In this document: one piece after another, positions 52,876-61,818 of the stretch
How the letters are laid out: each line of letters begins with the position of its first letter
Position numbering within the stretch: position 1 is the first letter of the stretch
Source of the DNA: Rhodococcus xishaensis
GTDB lineage: Bacteria; Actinomycetota; Actinomycetes; Mycobacteriales; Mycobacteriaceae
Length of the DNA stretch: 64,000 nt
Direction of reading: 5' to 3'
NCBI RefSeq assembly: GCF_004011825.1
Contig: NZ_RKLO01000001.1
Location: 145,475-209,474, forward strand
Translations under genes and position numbers: made by a program
Notes under the pieces: generated by a model
Database searches by the model: none
What the model was told of the DNA's origin: nothing
The model's input: only the letters and a program-made list of their open reading frames with translations

Positions 52876-53625
52876 ATGCTGGACAAAGTCAAGGACACCG
52901 CGGCCGAGGCAGTCGCCGACATCCCGGACGGTGCAACCATCGCAGTCGGTGGATTCGGACTGGTCGGTGTGCCGGGGGTCCTTATCCGGGCAGTTCTCGA
53001 CCAGGGTGCAACGGACCTCGAGACGGTGAGCAACAACTGCGGCACAGACGGCTTCGGCCTCGGCTTGCTGCTCGAGAAGGGGCGTATCCGCCGCACCATC
53101 AGTTCGTACGTCGGCGACAACAAGGAATTCGCGCGGCAGTACCTGACGGGAGAACTCGAGGTGGAGTTGACTCCGCAGGGCACACTCGCCGAGCGGATGC
53201 GGGCCGGCGGTGCCGGCATACCGGCCTTCTTCACTCCCGCCGGAGTTGGCACGCAGGTTGCGGAGGGCGGTCTGCCGCGTCGCTTCGTCGGTGACGGCGG
53301 CATCGCCATCGCGAGCCCGGTCAAGGAGACCCGCGAGTTCGACGGCATCACGTACGTCATGGAGCTCGGCATCGTCGCCGACTTCGCGCTCGTGCACGCC
53401 TGGAAGGGCGACCGCCACGGCAACCTCGTGTACCGACGCACCGCTCGCAACTTCAACCCGCCCGCCGCCACATCGGGCCGCATCACCATCGCGCAGGTCG
53501 AGCATCTGGTCGAGCCCGGCGAACTGGACCCCGACCAGATCCACACCCCGGGCATCCATGTACAGCGTGTGGTGCACGTGGGCAAGGTCCCTGTCGGAAT
53601 CGAGAAGCGAACGGTACGAACATGA
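52876..53625 (+). CDS. pcaI: 3-Oxoadipate CoA-transferase subunit A
   Basis: Activates 3-oxoadipate with succinyl-CoA. 249 residues: [20 protein letters not shown] (GGFG.G.P signature), [35 protein letters not shown], and [23 protein letters not shown] 52876 chosen, with ATG 52864 possible. It overlaps pcaJ by 4 bases (ATGA). The pcaIJ pair is divergent from pcaBLRF and both sides have an operator box. Confidence 0.93.
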   Translation: MLDKVKDTAAEAVADIPDGATIAVGGFGLVGVPGVLIRAVLDQGATDLETVSNNCGTDGFGLGLLLEKGRIRRTISSYVGDNKEFARQYLTGELEVELTPQGTLAERMRAGGAGIPAFFTPAGVGTQVAEGGLPRRFVGDGGIAIASPVKETREFDGITYVMELGIVADFALVHAWKGDRHGNLVYRRTARNFNPPAATSGRITIAQVEHLVEPGELDPDQIHTPGIHVQRVVHVGKVPVGIEKRTVRT

Positions 53626-54269
53626 CTCGAGTCTTGGCACAGAAGTTGACGCGTGAGCAGATGGCCGCCCGCGTGGCGCAGGAACTGTTCGACGGTCAGT
53701 ACGTCAACCTCGGTATCGGCATGCCCACACTCGTGCCGAACTACATTCCCGAGGGCGTCACGGTCGTACTCCATTCGGAGAACGGCGTCCTCGGCGTGGG
53801 TCCGTACCCTACCGAGGACGAACTCGACCCCGAGCTCATCAACGCCGGCAAGGAGACCATCACGGTTTTGCCCGGCGCATCGTACTTCGACTCGTCGGAG
53901 TCGTTCGGGATGATCCGTGGCGGCCAAGTGGATGTTGCGGTGCTCGGTGCGATGCAGGTCAGCGCCCAGGGAGACCTCGCCAACTGGATGATCCCCGGTC
54001 ACATCGTGAAGGGCATGGGCGGTGCAATGGACCTCGTTCACGGCGCCAAGCGCGTCATCGTGATGATGGAGCACGTCTCGAAGAGGGGCGAACCCAAGGT
54101 CCTCGAGCGGTGCACCCTTCCGCTGACCGGTCAGGCTTGCGTGCAGCGGATCATCACCGACCTGGCGGTCCTCGACGTCACTGACGAGGGTCTGCGCATG
54201 GTCGAGACCGCGCCCGGTGTGAGCGTCGACGAGGTCGTCGTGGCGACCGCGGCGAAACTGCTGGTCTGA
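53622..54269 (+). CDS. pcaJ: 3-Oxoadipate CoA-transferase subunit B
   Basis: 215 residues: [31 protein letters not shown] (the SENG glutamate is the catalytic residue), [20 protein letters not shown] and [19 protein letters not shown]. Forms the heteromer with PcaI. The final product is 3-oxoadipyl-CoA for PcaF. Convergent with the Nudix gene 38 bases away. Confidence 0.94.
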   Translation: MTRVLAQKLTREQMAARVAQELFDGQYVNLGIGMPTLVPNYIPEGVTVVLHSENGVLGVGPYPTEDELDPELINAGKETITVLPGASYFDSSESFGMIRGGQVDVAVLGAMQVSAQGDLANWMIPGHIVKGMGGAMDLVHGAKRVIVMMEHVSKRGEPKVLERCTLPLTGQACVQRIITDLAVLDVTDEGLRMVETAPGVSVDEVVVATAAKLLV

Positions 54270-54307
54270 TCGGGCCGTACCGCTGAACCGGCCGACGGCC
54301 GCCGCAC

Positions 54308-54856
54308 TCAGCGCGTGGCGGCCATCCGGACCAGGTGGGTGATCGTGTCCGCTTCCGCCCCGTCGGGCAGATCGTCGACGGGGAACCAGCGCAGGTCTCG
54401 GGACTCGTCGCTGATAGTGATCGGCGCTCCCTCCGGCGCTTTGACCAGGAACCGCAGGTCCAAGTGTCTCGTCGGGACACCGAGCGAGCACGTGATCGGG
54501 TGCGTGTGCGCCGACAACAACGCGGTGTCGATCCGCAGATCCTCGATGCCCGATTCCTCCCGTGCCTCCCGCAGGGCCGCCTCGACGACCGTGTCGTCGC
54601 TCTCCTCGCAGTGCCCACCCAGTTGTATCCAGCGTCCCACGCGGGGGTGCAGCGTCAGCAGTACGTGACAGCCACCCTCGTCGAGGACGAGCGATGACGC
54701 GGTGATATGCCCCGGAACGTGTGAGCGCAGGCAGCCGTCCGGCGCGGAGTCCAGGAAGGCGAGCATCGTGTGCCGCAACGATTCCGCGGCCTCGGAATCG
54801 GTGCACCAGTTCACGAGGACCTCACGCGCGGACGCGTGCAGCGATCGTGCAGTCAT
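54308..54856 (-). CDS. Nudix hydrolase
   Basis: 182 residues with a Nudix box GGHCEESDDTVVEAALREAR followed by EESGI; the first glutamate of the consensus (Gx5E) is Asp here, as often in this subgroup. The N-terminal ~60 residues are helical. The substrate is unknown. It is 11 bases upstream of nothing obvious on its own strand but follows fbiB (54868) in direction, so it may be the last gene of the fbiA-fbiB run. ATG 54856. Confidence 0.88.
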   Translation of the reverse strand: MTARSLHASAREVLVNWCTDSEAAESLRHTMLAFLDSAPDGCLRSHVPGHITASSLVLDEGGCHVLLTLHPRVGRWIQLGGHCEESDDTVVEAALREAREESGIEDLRIDTALLSAHTHPITCSLGVPTRHLDLRFLVKAPEGAPITISDESRDLRWFPVDDLPDGAEADTITHLVRMAATR

Positions 54857-54867
54857 TTCGCCGTCAC

Positions 54868-56244
54868 CTACAGTTCCAGCAGGGCGTCGCCCGGCGTCAC
54901 CGGGGGACGGGGCGACAGCGGTTCGACGGGATGGCCCACGGCGATCGCGCCGAGGGGCTGCCAGTCGGCCGGCAGGCCGAGTTCGGCCCGGACGGTCTCG
55001 GCCGCGAATATGGTCGACCCGATCCAGCAGCTGCCGACGCCGCGGGTCGCGAGCGACACCAGCAGGCCCTGTACCGCCGCCCCGACCGCAACGGTGAACA
55101 TCGTCGCCTCGGCACGCGTGCGCCGCTCGTCCGGATAGTCGTGAGCGCCGTCGGGCACGCAGAACGGGATCACCACCTCCGGGGCGCGGAAGAGGATGTC
55201 GCCGCGCGACACTCGACGCTCGATCCGGTCCTCGCTCAGGCCGTCGCCCGCGAGGTCCTCGCGCCAGCGCTGCTGCATCGCGTCGAGCAGACGGCTGCGG
55301 ACGGAGGCGCTGCGCAGCCAGACGAACCGCACCGGACGGGTGTGGTGCGGGGCGGGAGCGGTCAGGGCCTCTGCGATCGAGTCCCGCAGTGCCTCGGGGG
55401 CGACCGGCTCGTCCGAGAACTCGCGGATCGAGCGGCGCAGCAGCAGCGCTTCGCGACGGCCCAGCTCGAGTGCCTCCGCGGTACCGAGCCAGAACAGGTC
55501 CTCGGGTCCCCGGCGGATCAACTTCTCGGCGGCAGAGCCGTCATCGTCGAGCCCGAGGCCGCGCACGACCGCGACGGGCACGCCACCGAGCTTGCCCTTG
55601 ACGAGATCGCCGGCGGCCGCGATCTCGTCGGCCACTGCGACCTCGGTCACGAACAATTCGTTGCCTTGGCTGTCGACGGTTCCCGTGTACGCGTGCAGAA
55701 CAGGGACGCCCGCCGCTCCGATCGCCGCATCGATCTGGCCGACCCGCCAGGCGCGTCCCATCGTGTCCGTGACTACCACCGCGACGTCGACGCCGAGTCG
55801 AGACTTGATGTCCGCGCGAAGCTTTCGTGCGCTGCCATCCGGATCCTCCGGCAGCAGGGCGAGTTCGGCGCCGTCGACATTCGACCCGTCGATCCCCGAT
55901 GCCGCTTGGACGATGCCCAGCCTGTTCTCGGTGATCAGTGTGCGCCCCCTCCGGGCCAGAACACGGACGGCTTCCTGGTCGACGAGGCGCCGTCGGGCGG
56001 CGTCGCGCTCCTCGGGGTCGGTGGGGGAGGCGACGATCCGCCCCTCGACCTTCGAGAACACCTTGCTCGTGACGACGAGCACGTCGCCATCGGCGAGCCA
56101 GGGCGCCGCCTCGACGATCGCCGCTGAAAGATCGTCGCCGGGTCGGAATTCGGGAAGGTCGGCGACGGGTAGGATCTCGATCGCCCGGCCGGCGCCGTGG
56201 TCTTGAACGGTCACAGTCTCACTGCTGTGATTTCGGTCGTTCAC
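54868..56244 (-). CDS. fbiB: Bifunctional coenzyme F420 enzyme FbiB
   Basis: 458 residues in two domains. Residues ~20-250 are the F420-0:L-glutamate ligase ([41 protein letters not shown]). Residues ~265-458 are a nitroreductase-like FMN domain ([32 protein letters not shown]), which in mycobacteria reduces dehydro-F420 and extends the glutamate tail. Length is close to M. tuberculosis FbiB (448). GTG 56244 overlaps the fbiA stop (GTGA). Counterpart of Rv3262. Confidence 0.94.
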   Translation of the reverse strand: MNDRNHSSETVTVQDHGAGRAIEILPVADLPEFRPGDDLSAAIVEAAPWLADGDVLVVTSKVFSKVEGRIVASPTDPEERDAARRRLVDQEAVRVLARRGRTLITENRLGIVQAASGIDGSNVDGAELALLPEDPDGSARKLRADIKSRLGVDVAVVVTDTMGRAWRVGQIDAAIGAAGVPVLHAYTGTVDSQGNELFVTEVAVADEIAAAGDLVKGKLGGVPVAVVRGLGLDDDGSAAEKLIRRGPEDLFWLGTAEALELGRREALLLRRSIREFSDEPVAPEALRDSIAEALTAPAPHHTRPVRFVWLRSASVRSRLLDAMQQRWREDLAGDGLSEDRIERRVSRGDILFRAPEVVIPFCVPDGAHDYPDERRTRAEATMFTVAVGAAVQGLLVSLATRGVGSCWIGSTIFAAETVRAELGLPADWQPLGAIAVGHPVEPLSPRPPVTPGDALLEL

Positions 56245-57257
56245 AAGTTCACTCCGGCAACGTCGAGGGCGGCACGGACCATCTCCGCCGTCGCCTCGGG
56301 ATCGGTCATCAGCAACGGGACACTGCGGACCTCGACGCCGGGGACGTCGGCCTGGTCGGTGGAATGGATCAGCCAGCCGTCCAGGATGCCGGCGCCCGAG
56401 CGCGCGCCGTAGTGACGGCCGATCGCCTCGGCGGAGGTCTCGACACCGATCACCTCGAGGCACTCGTCTGCCATGCCACGCAATGGTTTTCCATCGATGA
56501 TGGGGGACAGGCCCACGATCTTGGCCTTGGTGGTGCGCAGCGCCCCACGGATCCCGGGAACGGCCAGTATTGCGCCGACGCTGACGACCGGGTTCGACGG
56601 GGCGAGCAGGACGACGTCCGCGGACTCGATCGCTTCGACGACCCCAGGCGCCGGTTTTGCCTGCTCTGCGCCGACGTGCGCAAAGCTGTGCGTCGGCACC
56701 TGCGCACGGTAGCGGACCCACCACTCCTGGAAGTGGATCGCGCGTTGCTGCTCACCGGTGGGGTCCTCGGGATCGGTGACGACGACGTGTGTCTCGCAGC
56801 GGTCGTCACTGACCGGTAGCAGTGCGACGCCGGGCTTCCACCGATTGCAGAGCGCCTCGGTCACGGCCGACAGCGGGTAGCCGGCGCGCAGCATCTGGCT
56901 GCGGATCAAGTGCGTGGCGATGTCACGGTCGCCGAGGCCGAACCAGTCCGGTTGAGCGCCGTAGGCGACGAGTTCCTCTTTCGCATTCCAGGTTTCGCCG
57001 ACATGGCCCCAGCCGCGCGCTGGGTCGATCCCTCCGCCGAGGGTGTACATGCAGGTGTCTAGGTCTGGGCAGATGCGCAGGCCGTGCATCCAAACGTCGT
57101 CGCCGACGTTGACGACGGCGGTGATCCGGTGCTCGGTGTCGGCGGACGAACCTGGGTTCTTCGATGCGTCACCCCCGGTCGCGCCGCCGAGCAGACTTCG
57201 AACACCTTGGAGGAAACGAGCCCCTCCGACGCCACCAACCAATACAGTCACGTTCAC
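56241..57257 (-). CDS. fbiA: 2-phospholactate/phosphoenolpyruvyl transferase FbiA (CofD)
   Basis: Joins the phospho-ester moiety to Fo to make (dehydro)F420-0. 338 residues: [17 protein letters not shown] (CofD start), [47 protein letters not shown] and [20 protein letters not shown] 57257 is supported by TAGGCT seven bases upstream, implying a leaderless mRNA. Operon with fbiB. Divergent from whiB2. Counterpart of Rv3261. Confidence 0.94.
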   Translation of the reverse strand: MNVTVLVGGVGGARFLQGVRSLLGGATGGDASKNPGSSADTEHRITAVVNVGDDVWMHGLRICPDLDTCMYTLGGGIDPARGWGHVGETWNAKEELVAYGAQPDWFGLGDRDIATHLIRSQMLRAGYPLSAVTEALCNRWKPGVALLPVSDDRCETHVVVTDPEDPTGEQQRAIHFQEWWVRYRAQVPTHSFAHVGAEQAKPAPGVVEAIESADVVLLAPSNPVVSVGAILAVPGIRGALRTTKAKIVGLSPIIDGKPLRGMADECLEVIGVETSAEAIGRHYGARSGAGILDGWLIHSTDQADVPGVEVRSVPLLMTDPEATAEMVRAALDVAGVNL

Positions 57258-57559
57258 AACCTGAAGCCTATCGGTGGTGTTGTGCGCCAGACGGCGCCGT
57301 CTCATCGGCCGAGGTGTACCACGCGTGCGTGGGGCGGGAATCATAAACGAACATTTCCGATTCCGCTTGACCCGACACGCCACGGCATGTCTAATCACAT
57401 GTACGTCATTCCAAGTTCGAGGGGCGAGTTCACTTGGAACGGCCCTCGGCTCGAACCATCGTTCGGGCATTTGTCCGGACGGTTGTCGGGGTGGGAACGG
57501 CAGTACAGGATTCGAGAGCGATCCAATTGTGCGCTGTGGACAGGTGAGGAGGCGGAGCG
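57258..57559. other. Divergent control region between fbiA and whiB2
   Basis: 302 bases without a gene. It contains the fbiA -10 (57265-57270), a short inverted repeat CATGTCTAATCACATG at 57386-57401 and the whiB2 ribosome-binding site GGAGG just before 57560. The long 5' region of whiB2 suggests transcriptional or leader control. Confidence 0.5.
57265..57270 (-). promoter_or_regulatory. -10 hexamer for leaderless fbiA mRNA
   Basis: TAGGCT on the minus strand, 7 bases before the GTG at 57257. Confidence 0.6.
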
Positions 57560-57952
57560 ATGCAACACCAGCAATACGAGTTCGACACTCCCCTGAGCGT
57601 GATCGGCGGTATACCGCGGACCGATTCCGATGCGGACGCTGCAGCCAGCGTCGGCTCCGATGGTCTCGAGTTGAGAGAAACTGCTCCCCGGCTGAGCCTG
57701 ATCCCCGGCTTCGCCGCGATGTTCGACGACGACGAGGAGCAGTGGCAGGACCGCGCACTGTGCGCGCAGACCGACCCCGAGGCATTCTTCCCGGAGAAGG
57801 GTGGGTCCACACGCGAGGCCAAGCGCATCTGCATGGGGTGCGAGGTTCGAGACGAGTGCCTCGAGTACGCGCTGGCAAACGACGAGCGATTCGGAATCTG
57901 GGGCGGGCTCTCGGAGCGTGAGCGCCGGCGCCTCAAGCGCGGAATCGTCTGA
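57560..57952 (+). CDS. whiB2: WhiB2-type iron-sulfur transcription factor
   Basis: 130 residues. Four cysteines at 68, 91, 94 and 100 (Cx22Cx2Cx5C) bind a [4Fe-4S] cluster, followed by GIWGGLSERERRRLKR, the WhiB beta-turn and DNA-binding helix. The ~60-residue N-terminal extension before the domain is as in WhiB2/WhmD, which controls septation and cell division. It partners with WhiA. GGAGG seven bases upstream supports ATG 57560. Counterpart of Rv3260c. Confidence 0.94.
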   Translation: MQHQQYEFDTPLSVIGGIPRTDSDADAAASVGSDGLELRETAPRLSLIPGFAAMFDDDEEQWQDRALCAQTDPEAFFPEKGGSTREAKRICMGCEVRDECLEYALANDERFGIWGGLSERERRRLKRGIV

Positions 57953-57970
57953 CGACCGGAATCGGTCGTC
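57951..57970. terminator. Hairpin at the whiB2 stop, between convergent genes
   Basis: GACGACCGGAATCGGTCGTC has perfect 8-bp arms and a 4-base loop. It overlaps the whiB2 stop codon and precedes the end of the convergent gene by 6 bases, so it may serve both. Confidence 0.6.
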
Positions 57971-57975
57971 GGCCC

Positions 57976-58467
57976 TCAGTCGTCGGCCCCGGGTACCTCG
58001 GGGTCGACGACCTCCGGGCCTACACCGAGGTACGTCGCGACCTGTTCGACTAGTACGTCGTGAACGAGATCCTCGAGGTCCTGAGGATCCTTGGCACGCA
58101 ACTCGATCGGTCGCCGGAAGAGAACGATGCGTGCGCGTGTCGCGGTCCCGTGGCGATCGATTCCGGCCGGAATCAGTCGCGACAACGGGACAGGCCCGTC
58201 TGCCACCACCTCCGGCGGCCAATTCACCGAGTCCGGGTCGATGGCCCGGATTCGTGGCACGTCGTCCACCGCGATGTCGAGTTTGGTGAGCCGATCGTGC
58301 CACCGTGCATCGATCGGTTCGAACGCGCCCAGAACGGTGTGATCGAAATTCTCCGCACGTGTCCGCGCCGCGGGCAGATCCGGCGGGAACAGTGGTCCCC
58401 GGATCCCACGACCTCGCCGCGCGACCGAACGCGATGTCAGCGGGCGGGAACGACGTGCTCTTGCCAT
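57976..58467 (-). CDS. Metallopeptidase-family protein (Rv3259 type)
   Basis: 163 residues: an Arg/Ser-rich start, RGPLFPPDLPAARTRAENFD, ARIVLFRRPIELRA and LEDLVHDVLVEQVATYLGVGPE. The zincin family (PF06262-like) normally has HExxH with a third ligand; here the position reads HDVLVEQV, so the usual Glu-His pair is missing and activity is doubtful. ATG 58467. Convergent with whiB2 and divergent from the DUF3499 gene, as in M. tuberculosis. Confidence 0.75.
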   Translation of the reverse strand: MARARRSRPLTSRSVARRGRGIRGPLFPPDLPAARTRAENFDHTVLGAFEPIDARWHDRLTKLDIAVDDVPRIRAIDPDSVNWPPEVVADGPVPLSRLIPAGIDRHGTATRARIVLFRRPIELRAKDPQDLEDLVHDVLVEQVATYLGVGPEVVDPEVPGADD

Positions 58468-58612
58468 GCAGGCGAGATTACAGCGGGGCACCAGAGCGCC
58501 CCCCGCTATCCACGGCCGGCACCTCCCGTCGGCCGGCGTCGCCGCGGGGGTCGGCCGTGGTTCGGGCTCCGTCCGTCGGTGTGTCCCGGTAGGTCTACCC
58601 GACGCCGGGGGC

Positions 58613-58618
58613 TAGTCT
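58613..58618 (+). promoter_or_regulatory. -10 hexamer for leaderless DUF3499 mRNA
   Basis: TAGTCT, 8 bases before the GTG at 58627. Confidence 0.5.
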
Positions 58619-58626
58619 CTTTACTT

Positions 58627-59025
58627 GTGAGATCACTACGTCGTTGCTGCCGGCCCGGGTGCAAGAACCCCGCTGTTGCGACCCTGACGTATGTGTATTC
58701 CGATTCCACCGCCGTCGTCGGGCCGCTGGCCACGGTCGCGGAGCCTCACTCCTGGGACCTCTGCGAGACCCATGCCTCGCGGATCACCGCACCCAAGGGG
58801 TGGGAGCTGGTGCGGTACGAGGGCGGATTCTCCTCCAGCACTCCCGACGAGGACGATCTGACGGCTCTCGCTGAGGCCGTACGTGAGGCGGGTTTGCGTG
58901 AGCGCGCCGGTGCCGAGTCCGGATCGGCCGAGTCGCGGCCGGGTGTTGCGTCGTCATCGACGACTCCCACTGCACGCACCGGTCGTCGCGGTCATCTCCG
59001 GGTCCTTCCCGACCCCGCCAACTGA
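58627..59025 (+). CDS. DUF3499 protein with a zinc-ribbon-like start
   Basis: 132 residues. The N-terminal RRCCRPGCKNPAVATLTYVYSDSTAVVG and HSWDLCETHASRI carry cysteines and a CxxH pair that could form a metal site (CRPGC ... CETH). The rest is Ser/Thr/Glu-rich and probably disordered. Function unknown; the family is actinobacterial and its order matches Rv3258c. GTG at 58627. Confidence 0.88.
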   Translation: MRSLRRCCRPGCKNPAVATLTYVYSDSTAVVGPLATVAEPHSWDLCETHASRITAPKGWELVRYEGGFSSSTPDEDDLTALAEAVREAGLRERAGAESGSAESRPGVASSSTTPTARTGRRGHLRVLPDPAN

Positions 59026-59143
59026 GCATCTCACCTCGGTGGCGCTGTTTCACCGGTCGCCTCGGAGTCTTACTCCCGCGTCGGCCCCGACCACGAAATT
59101 CGACATAACGCCCGGGGAGGCGCAATCGGGGCGCTGACCACTA

Positions 59144-59183
59144 GGCTCGGTGCGACGATTCGACTCGCTCACCACACCGAGCC
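59144..59183. promoter_or_regulatory. Inverted repeat in the pmm promoter
   Basis: GGCTCGGTG (59144-59152) and CACCGAGCC (59175-59183) are perfect 9-bp arms 22 bases apart. The left arm overlaps a TAGGCT -10-like element at 59142-59147, so an operator or leader hairpin is likely. Confidence 0.5.
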
Positions 59184-59238
59184 GAGTAGACCGGTGCGAC
59201 CAGTGTGTCGCATCAATGAACAGCAGGAGTAAGCAGCA

Positions 59239-60621
59239 GTGACTCGATCCGCCGAATCCGTGAATGCCGTGATCAAGGCCTACGATGTGCGTGGTGTCGT
59301 GGGCGAGCAGATCGATCCGGACTTCGTGCGCGACGTGGGTGCGTCGTTCGCTCGACTGATGCGCGACGAGCAGGTCGGCGGCGAACGCGTGACACGGATT
59401 GCGATCGGCCACGACATGCGCGAGTCGTCTCCCACGCTCTCGCGAGCGTTCGCCGACGGAGTCGTGGCACAGGGCCTCGACGTCGTACACATCGGACTGG
59501 CATCGACCGATCAGTTGTACTTCGCGTCGGGGATCCTGAACTGCCCGGGCGCGATGTTCACTGCCAGCCACAATCCCGCCAAGTACAACGGCATCAAGCT
59601 GTGCCGTGCCGGCGCCAAGCCGGTCGGTCAGGACACGGGTCTGAATCTGATCGCTCGAGAGGTCGCCGAGGGCGTGCCCGCGTACGACGGTCCGGTGGGG
59701 ACCATCGCCGAGGACGAGCTGCTCGAGCCGTACGCTGCCTTCGTGCGTGGGCTGGTGGACCTGACCGGGCTGCGCCCGCTGAAAGTTGCGGTCGACGCCG
59801 GCAACGGGATGGGCGGACACACCGTCCCGGCGGTGTTCGGCCCCATGCCGGTGACGGTCCTGCCGCTGTACTTCGAGCTCGACGGCTCGTTCCCGAACCA
59901 CGAAGCCAACCCTCTCGATCCAGCGAATTTGGTGGATCTGCAGACTCTCGTACGCGAGACCGGTGCGGACGTCGGACTCGCGTTCGACGGCGACGCCGAC
60001 CGCTGCTTCGTCGTCGACGAGAAGGGCGATCCGGTCTCGCCCTCGGCGGTGACCGCCCTGGTCGCGGAGCGTGAACTCGCCAAGGAGTCCGGCGGCACCA
60101 TAATCCACAACCTGATCACGTCACGGTTCGTCCCCGAGCTGGTGGAGAAGCTCGGTGGTACGGCGGTTCGCACCCGGGTTGGGCACTCGTTCATCAAGCA
60201 GCAGATGGCCGAGACCGGTGCCGTCTTCGGTGGTGAGCACTCGGCGCACTACTACTTCCGCGACTTCTGGGGCGCCGACTCGGGCATGCTGGCGGCGTTG
60301 CACGTGTTGGCGGCTCTCGGCGAGCAGGAACGGACTTTGTCGGAACTGATGCAGTCCTACGAGGGCTACGCGGCGTCCGGTGAGATCAACTCGACTGTGG
60401 CCGATGCCGCCGAGCGCACGGCCGCCGTGCTCGACCTGTTCGCCGACCGCGCGGTCGCCGTCGATCGGCTCGACGGCGTTACCGTCGATCTCGCGAACGG
60501 GGCATGGTTCAACCTGCGCGCATCCAACACGGAGCCATTGCTACGGCTGAACGTCGAGGCGCGGACCCCTGAGGCGGTTGATGAACTCGTCGCAGAGATC
60601 CTGGGAGCAGTTCGCGCCTAG
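59239..60621 (+). CDS. pmmA: Phosphomannomutase / phosphoglucomutase
   Basis: Interconverts mannose-6-phosphate and mannose-1-phosphate. 460 residues of the alpha-D-phosphohexomutase family: IKAYDVRGVVGEQ start, GAMFTASHNPAKYNG (phosphoserine loop), GLAFDGDADRCFVVD (metal loop), GEHSAHYYFRDFWGADSG (sugar loop) and RASNTEPLLRLNVEA (phosphate loop). GTG 59239 follows AGGAG. Counterpart of Rv3257c. Its product goes to ManC at 42.6 kb. Confidence 0.94.
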   Translation: MTRSAESVNAVIKAYDVRGVVGEQIDPDFVRDVGASFARLMRDEQVGGERVTRIAIGHDMRESSPTLSRAFADGVVAQGLDVVHIGLASTDQLYFASGILNCPGAMFTASHNPAKYNGIKLCRAGAKPVGQDTGLNLIAREVAEGVPAYDGPVGTIAEDELLEPYAAFVRGLVDLTGLRPLKVAVDAGNGMGGHTVPAVFGPMPVTVLPLYFELDGSFPNHEANPLDPANLVDLQTLVRETGADVGLAFDGDADRCFVVDEKGDPVSPSAVTALVAERELAKESGGTIIHNLITSRFVPELVEKLGGTAVRTRVGHSFIKQQMAETGAVFGGEHSAHYYFRDFWGADSGMLAALHVLAALGEQERTLSELMQSYEGYAASGEINSTVADAAERTAAVLDLFADRAVAVDRLDGVTVDLANGAWFNLRASNTEPLLRLNVEARTPEAVDELVAEILGAVRA

Positions 60622-60690
60622 TCCGCGCGTTGCTGGGATACTCGAGTCACCTGAACTCGTCGAGGTACAGGGAGAGGGAGAAAGGGAGGT

Positions 60691-61818
60691 GTGTCGGTGA
60701 TGACAGCTCCGTCGTCTCTGCTCGATCTCGATGACGTTGACGCTCTGCTCGCGGCGGACGTCGATGGCTCGCTCCGATTCGCTGCGCTCGGGGGTGCGCA
60801 GATCCGTGCTACCCAGGCCACGGTGGAGGAAGACGGCCTCGCGCGACTGCACGGTCTGCAACCTCGCAGTGTGGTGCTTGTGACCGGCGACGGATGCGCG
60901 TCACGTGCGGCCGAATTGTTGACGGCCGCGGTCGGTAGCCGGATCGGCATCCCGTTGGTCGAGAGCGTGGGAACCCCAATGTGGGTCGGGCCCCTCGATG
61001 TGGTCGTCGTGGCCGGTGACGACGCCGGTGATCCGCGGCTCGTCGAATCCGTGGACCGCGCGTTGGGACGCGGCGCTGAGGTCGTGGTCGCCGCTCCGGA
61101 CGAGGGGCCGCTGCGCGCCGCGGGCGCGGGCCGTGCGACCACCCTGCCGCCGCGGGTTGCGGTACCCGACCATCACGGGCTGCTGCGGTATGTCGCGGTC
61201 TTTCTCGCCGTCCTGATCGCGATCGAGTCCGAGCGGGTGGCCGCGGTGTGCCCCGACCTGGGCCGCCTCGCGGAAGCGGTCGACGACGAGGCGCTGCGCG
61301 ATCACCCGCGCAACGAGGTCTTCCACAATCCGGCCAAGTCGCTCGCCGCGCGTATCCGACGGCGCAGGGTCGTTCTCAGTGGCGATACCCGCGCCACCAC
61401 GCACCTGGCCCGACACGGAACTGAGGTCCTCCTGCGCACCGGCGGCGCTGTCGCCGCTGCGGCAGACCTGTCGGAGGTTCTCACAGCCGGGCCCCTGTTC
61501 ACCGCCGCGGGTTCGAGGCCGACCGGCGAAGACTCGCTCTTCCACGACGAGCAGATCGATGGCCCGATGCCCGGAATGCCTTTGCGTGTGTTCGTCTTGG
61601 CTTCGGAGGCGAATCGGCCGGCCGTCGAACGCCGGGTCGCTGCTTTGCCCGATGCCGACGTCGTCGTCGCGGCGTCGGATCAAGCCGGTCCACTGGGGCC
61701 GCCGGGATCCCCCACGGAGACAACAGCTGTCGCACGTGGAGAGTTAGAGCAGATTGCAGTTCTCGCCAGCCGGCTCGAGATGAGTGCGGCATACCTACGT
61801 TTGATCGGCGGTAACTAG
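60691..61818 (+). CDS. TobH-like / SIS-fold-related conserved protein
   Basis: 375 residues, counterpart of Rv3256c. The pattern of Rossmann-type strands (VVLVTGDGCASRAAELL; VVVVAGDDAGDP; VVVAAPDEGPLRAAGAG; RVFVLASEANRPAVERR) suggests two sugar-isomerase-like subdomains, but the SIS serine motif is not obvious. Always between pmm and manA, so a role in mannose phosphate handling is inferred; it could be a non-catalytic partner of ManA. GTG 60691 or ATG 60700; a purine-rich GGGAGG precedes both. Ends with TAG sharing a base with the manA GTG. Confidence 0.75.
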   Translation: MSVMTAPSSLLDLDDVDALLAADVDGSLRFAALGGAQIRATQATVEEDGLARLHGLQPRSVVLVTGDGCASRAAELLTAAVGSRIGIPLVESVGTPMWVGPLDVVVVAGDDAGDPRLVESVDRALGRGAEVVVAAPDEGPLRAAGAGRATTLPPRVAVPDHHGLLRYVAVFLAVLIAIESERVAAVCPDLGRLAEAVDDEALRDHPRNEVFHNPAKSLAARIRRRRVVLSGDTRATTHLARHGTEVLLRTGGAVAAAADLSEVLTAGPLFTAAGSRPTGEDSLFHDEQIDGPMPGMPLRVFVLASEANRPAVERRVAALPDADVVVAASDQAGPLGPPGSPTETTAVARGELEQIAVLASRLEMSAAYLRLIGGN

